From the NCBI GenBank assembly GCA_037968895.1, contig JBBKWJ010000004.1, positions 1 through 52,570 of the forward strand: a stretch of DNA of 52,570 nt. Direction: 5' to 3'. The notes under the pieces are model-generated. The model saw nothing but the letters and a program-made list of their open reading frames with translations, was not told where the DNA came from and ran no database searches. This DNA comes from JBBKWJ01 sp037968895. Its GTDB lineage: Bacteria > Actinomycetota > Acidimicrobiia > Acidimicrobiales > SZUA-35. Numbering within the stretch: position 1 is the first letter of the stretch; each line of letters opens with the position of its first letter. Positions 50,329 to 52,570 of the stretch are shown piece by piece. The translations under genes were made by a program, and so were the position numbers.

Positions 50329-51600
50329 TTAGACCGATTTCAGCCGATCGAAGAGCCGCACCTCAACCGTGCCCCTCACAGTGGACGAGACGATGGTCGG
50401 TGGACGAACCCGCGGCAAGTGGGTCTCGAACGGGGGCAACACTGCGGCCCGCGCCGCGACCGATGGCCAGGGGCCTTCAGCTCCACTGCCACGGAGCTGT
50501 GACTCGCGACGTCGACGTTCGCGCTCGTGGTCGGGGAAGGAGGCGGTGTATTCGGCGATGGCGTCCAGCAGCGACTCGTCGCGGCGCCGGGCCCGTACTC
50601 CAGCGTTGATCAAAGAAGTCGTCATGAGCTCGATATCGAGCAAACGCAGCACAACTCCAGGCCCCCGTCGCTGTGCGACACGCTCATATGCCTCGATCAC
50701 GGCTTGTTGATTAACTGCGTCGGTGCCGCGCCGAAGCTTCCCTAGCAAAGCGGCTGTGAGACCGAAGATCGCTCGTTCAGGGCGAGCCTTTCGGGCCATA
50801 TTCGCGACTCTGGCACGGTCGCTGTGTCCTTCGAACTTGGCCGCGGTCGACCGACCCGTGCTCACATCATGCACCCGTTCAGCTCCGGCTGGCCGCTCCC
50901 ACTGTGAACCCGACACGATCGTGGCGAGCGTTTGAGTTGCCGCTTCGGTTAACCGTCCGATCGAGCGACGTCTGGCGTGTAAGACTTCGAGCTCAATCGC
51001 TACGAAGGCGGCTAGCTCGGTTGGAGTAAGGCTTTGCCAAACGGGGTAGCTATAGACAACGGCTGGCCTGCGGAAAGTGCCAACAACGCCAGACCAGTTT
51101 TGGAAACTCTCTGTGAACCCAAGTTGCGTCGGCATCGCGACATCATGCTGAGCGGCAAGATCGGCAACGTAGCGATAGAGCTCGACCTCAACCGATTGGT
51201 CGAGCCGGAGCGTCTCATCGGGCACGTGCGTCCCATGGGGCAACAGCAGCCCTCCTAAGAGGACCAATCCAAGTCCAACCACGAAACCGACGATAGAGAA
51301 CCAGGTCGACCAAATGACGAAGAGCCCGAGGCCAAGGCATCCGAGGACCAGGCCGTGGACCATTAGGCCAATCACAAACCGGCTCACAAACGAGAGTGGC
51401 TTTGCGACTGCCGTTTTTGCTGCACCGTCACGGGCCGCAAGACCATCAGGGTCCACATTCCAGCTACACACGGCGCACCACGATACGAACGATGAGTTCG
51501 CAGGGTTTGTGGCTCCGCAACTGGGGCACTGCATCGTTGTGGCGGGACCAGCCGCGTTAGAGCCAGTGGGGCGTGGGCCGGTCGGGTCGAAGTCGCTCAC
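50329..51600 (-). CDS. Zinc-ribbon membrane protein with a degenerate M48 peptidase-like domain
   Basis: A 423-residue protein. An N-terminal zinc ribbon (Cys25/Cys28 and Cys42/Cys45 in CPSC..CAVC) is followed by two hydrophobic segments (72-96 and 100-120) and an M48-like region: AMPTQLGFTESFQNWSGVVG, RRPAVVYSYPVWQSLTPTELAAFVAIELEVLHARRRS. In active M48 proteases LTPxELxAVLAHExxH carries the zinc histidines; here these two positions are Ile202 and Val206, while Glu203 remains. Catalysis is therefore unlikely. A basic C-terminal region follows. It lies between cinA and engB. Confidence 0.7.
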   Translation of the reverse strand: MSDFDPTGPRPTGSNAAGPATTMQCPSCGATNPANSSFVSWCAVCSWNVDPDGLAARDGAAKTAVAKPLSFVSRFVIGLMVHGLVLGCLGLGLFVIWSTWFSIVGFVVGLGLVLLGGLLLPHGTHVPDETLRLDQSVEVELYRYVADLAAQHDVAMPTQLGFTESFQNWSGVVGTFRRPAVVYSYPVWQSLTPTELAAFVAIELEVLHARRRSIGRLTEAATQTLATIVSGSQWERPAGAERVHDVSTGRSTAAKFEGHSDRARVANMARKARPERAIFGLTAALLGKLRRGTDAVNQQAVIEAYERVAQRRGPGVVLRLLDIELMTTSLINAGVRARRRDESLLDAIAEYTASFPDHERERRRRESQLRGSGAEGPWPSVAARAAVLPPFETHLPRVRPPTIVSSTVRGTVEVRLFDRLKSV

Positions 51601-52570
51601 GGTTCGAGAAGGAGGCGACGGAGGAGGTCGAGCAGCGTAATTGTTGAGAACTGGCGAATGCGTTCGCGGTCACCGGGGAGACGAACCGTGGTTGCGATTG
51701 CGCCTTCAGCCGTCGACACCGCGAGACAGACTGTGCCGACAGGCAGTCCTTCTGATTCTGCAGGGCCAGCGACACCGGTACTTGCGATGCCGATATCGGC
51801 CGACATCGAGGAGCGGACGCCTTCCGCCATCGCAACAGCCGCTTCTTCTGTCACTACCGGTCCGGCTGGCACGCCGAGCAACGACTGTTTGAGGTCAGCG
51901 TGATACGCAGTGACACCGCCCCTGAACGACTCGCTCGCACCTGGAACGGCGCACAATCGGCCAGACACGTAACCCGCAGTCAATGACTCAGCAACGGCAA
52001 CAGTGAGGCCACGATCGACGAGAAGCCGCATGACCGTCGTCTCCATGTTGTTGCCCTCGTTGCCGGTCGAGTCAACGGCGAAGACAACGTGGCCGATGAG
52101 TTCCCGCAAAACGGCCTCTTCGGCGTCGAGCACCAGCTCAGCTTCGGCTGGTGTTGGCGACTTGGCCGTCATTCTCACCTTAAGCCCTTCGACTCCGCTG
52201 GCGAGGAAGGCGATGGTCGGATTGCCGATGGTGTCGAGTTCGTCGATGCGGTCGGCCAGCACTTCGGCCAACTGCGATTCTGACATTCCCCAGGTGCGAA
52301 GTACTCGACTGCGAATAACCGCCACCTCACCCGAACGAGCAGTGAGATCAGGGATCACGGTGCCGGTCACCATTTCCTTCATCTCGTACGGCACACCGGG
52401 CACGGCGTAGATCACTTTCAGCGCACCATCGATGGTCAGCGGACAAACGAGACCGGGAGCCGTGCCAGGTTGCTGGGCGATTGGCGTTGCACCCGCTGGC
52501 ACCAAGGCTTGGCGCAAGTTGTTCTCTGGCATGGTGCGGCCACGAGATTCGAACATCGCCCGAATCTTGG
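51597..52570 (-). CDS. cinA: CinA-family nicotinamide-nucleotide amidohydrolase, 5' end missing
   Basis: The visible 324 codons contain the later part of the molybdopterin-binding-like domain (FESRGRTMPENNLRQALVPAGA, VIYAVPGVPYEMKEM) and the whole C-terminal NMN deamidase domain (VAVAESLTAGYVSGRLCAVPGASESFRGGVTAYHADLKQSLLGV, GIASTGVAGPAESEGLPVGTV). The frame remains open to the right edge (KIRAM before the internal Met), so the start lies beyond 52570. It recycles NMN to nicotinic acid mononucleotide. It overlaps the next gene by 4 bases. cinA near recA is a common arrangement. Confidence 0.93.
   Translation of the reverse strand, partial: KIRAMFESRGRTMPENNLRQALVPAGATPIAQQPGTAPGLVCPLTIDGALKVIYAVPGVPYEMKEMVTGTVIPDLTARSGEVAVIRSRVLRTWGMSESQLAEVLADRIDELDTIGNPTIAFLASGVEGLKVRMTAKSPTPAEAELVLDAEEAVLRELIGHVVFAVDSTGNEGNNMETTVMRLLVDRGLTVAVAESLTAGYVSGRLCAVPGASESFRGGVTAYHADLKQSLLGVPAGPVVTEEAAVAMAEGVRSSMSADIGIASTGVAGPAESEGLPVGTVCLAVSTAEGAIATTVRLPGDRERIRQFSTITLLDLLRRLLLEP

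Overview
The window looks like a core-genome segment of an actinobacterium, most likely an Acidimicrobiia-type lineage. The evidence is moderately high GC, actinobacterial families (DUF2510, DUF3039, DUF455-type ferritin-like protein), a B12-dependent ribonucleotide reductase (nrdJ), actinobacterial LexA operators of the form CGAAC-N4-GTTCG, and the linked set nrdJ / nrdR / LysM / lexA / hflX / dapF / miaA / miaB / recA. The lineage is an inference from gene content, not from a marker-gene comparison.

Layout. 1-5432: a partial DUF2510 gene, galE, a nucleoside hydrolase-ribokinase pair with a lipoprotein, DUF3039, and a DsbA-like/DsbB-like disulfide pair. 5551-6012: a PrxQ/BCP peroxiredoxin whose peroxidatic cysteine codon is an in-frame TGA, followed by a well-placed SECIS-like hairpin. 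This is a strong candidate selenoprotein and the most striking object here. 6009-10979: ICMT-like methyltransferase, HSL-type esterase, enoyl-CoA hydratase, 5-formyl-THF cyclo-ligase, M20 peptidase and a Thr/Pro-rich exported protein. 11140-20394: nrdJ with NrdR boxes and a long leader, acyl-CoA dehydrogenase, RibD-C reductase, lytic transglycosylase, nrdR, a LysM protein, and lexA with its own operators. 20494-25988: ferritin-like protein, HrpB helicase, dapE, dapC. 26009-28699: a four-gene ABC exporter/XRE regulator cassette bracketed by two copies of a 54-nt tandem-palindrome repeat, apparently inserted between dapC and hflX. 28706-34831: hflX, dapF, miaA, an APH-like pseudokinase, an alpha/beta hydrolase and ino1. 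34905-36931: a LysR regulator, a truncated gene remnant and a RAYT (REP-associated) transposase between two 23-nt palindromes. 36927-39698: azlD, azlC, an SRPBCC-like protein and miaB. 39753-41384: an SDR and a methyltransferase. 41395-46555: an oxidative pentose phosphate block (pgl, ROK glucokinase, zwf, gnd) with a HAD-VOC fusion. 46566-52570: a CBS-less IMPDH/GMPR, recA, a lipoprotein, engB, an M48-like protein lacking its zinc histidines, and partial cinA.

How it fits together. DNA damage and nucleotide supply are represented by lexA, recA, nrdJ and nrdR with recognisable operators. Lysine/peptidoglycan precursors come from dapF, dapC and dapE. Thiol redox outside and inside the cell is served by the Dsb pair and the putative Sec-peroxiredoxin. 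NADPH for those systems would come from the zwf-pgl-gnd block. Mobile or variable content is limited to the repeat-flanked ABC cassette and the RAYT unit. No tRNA, rRNA or CRISPR array was recognised.
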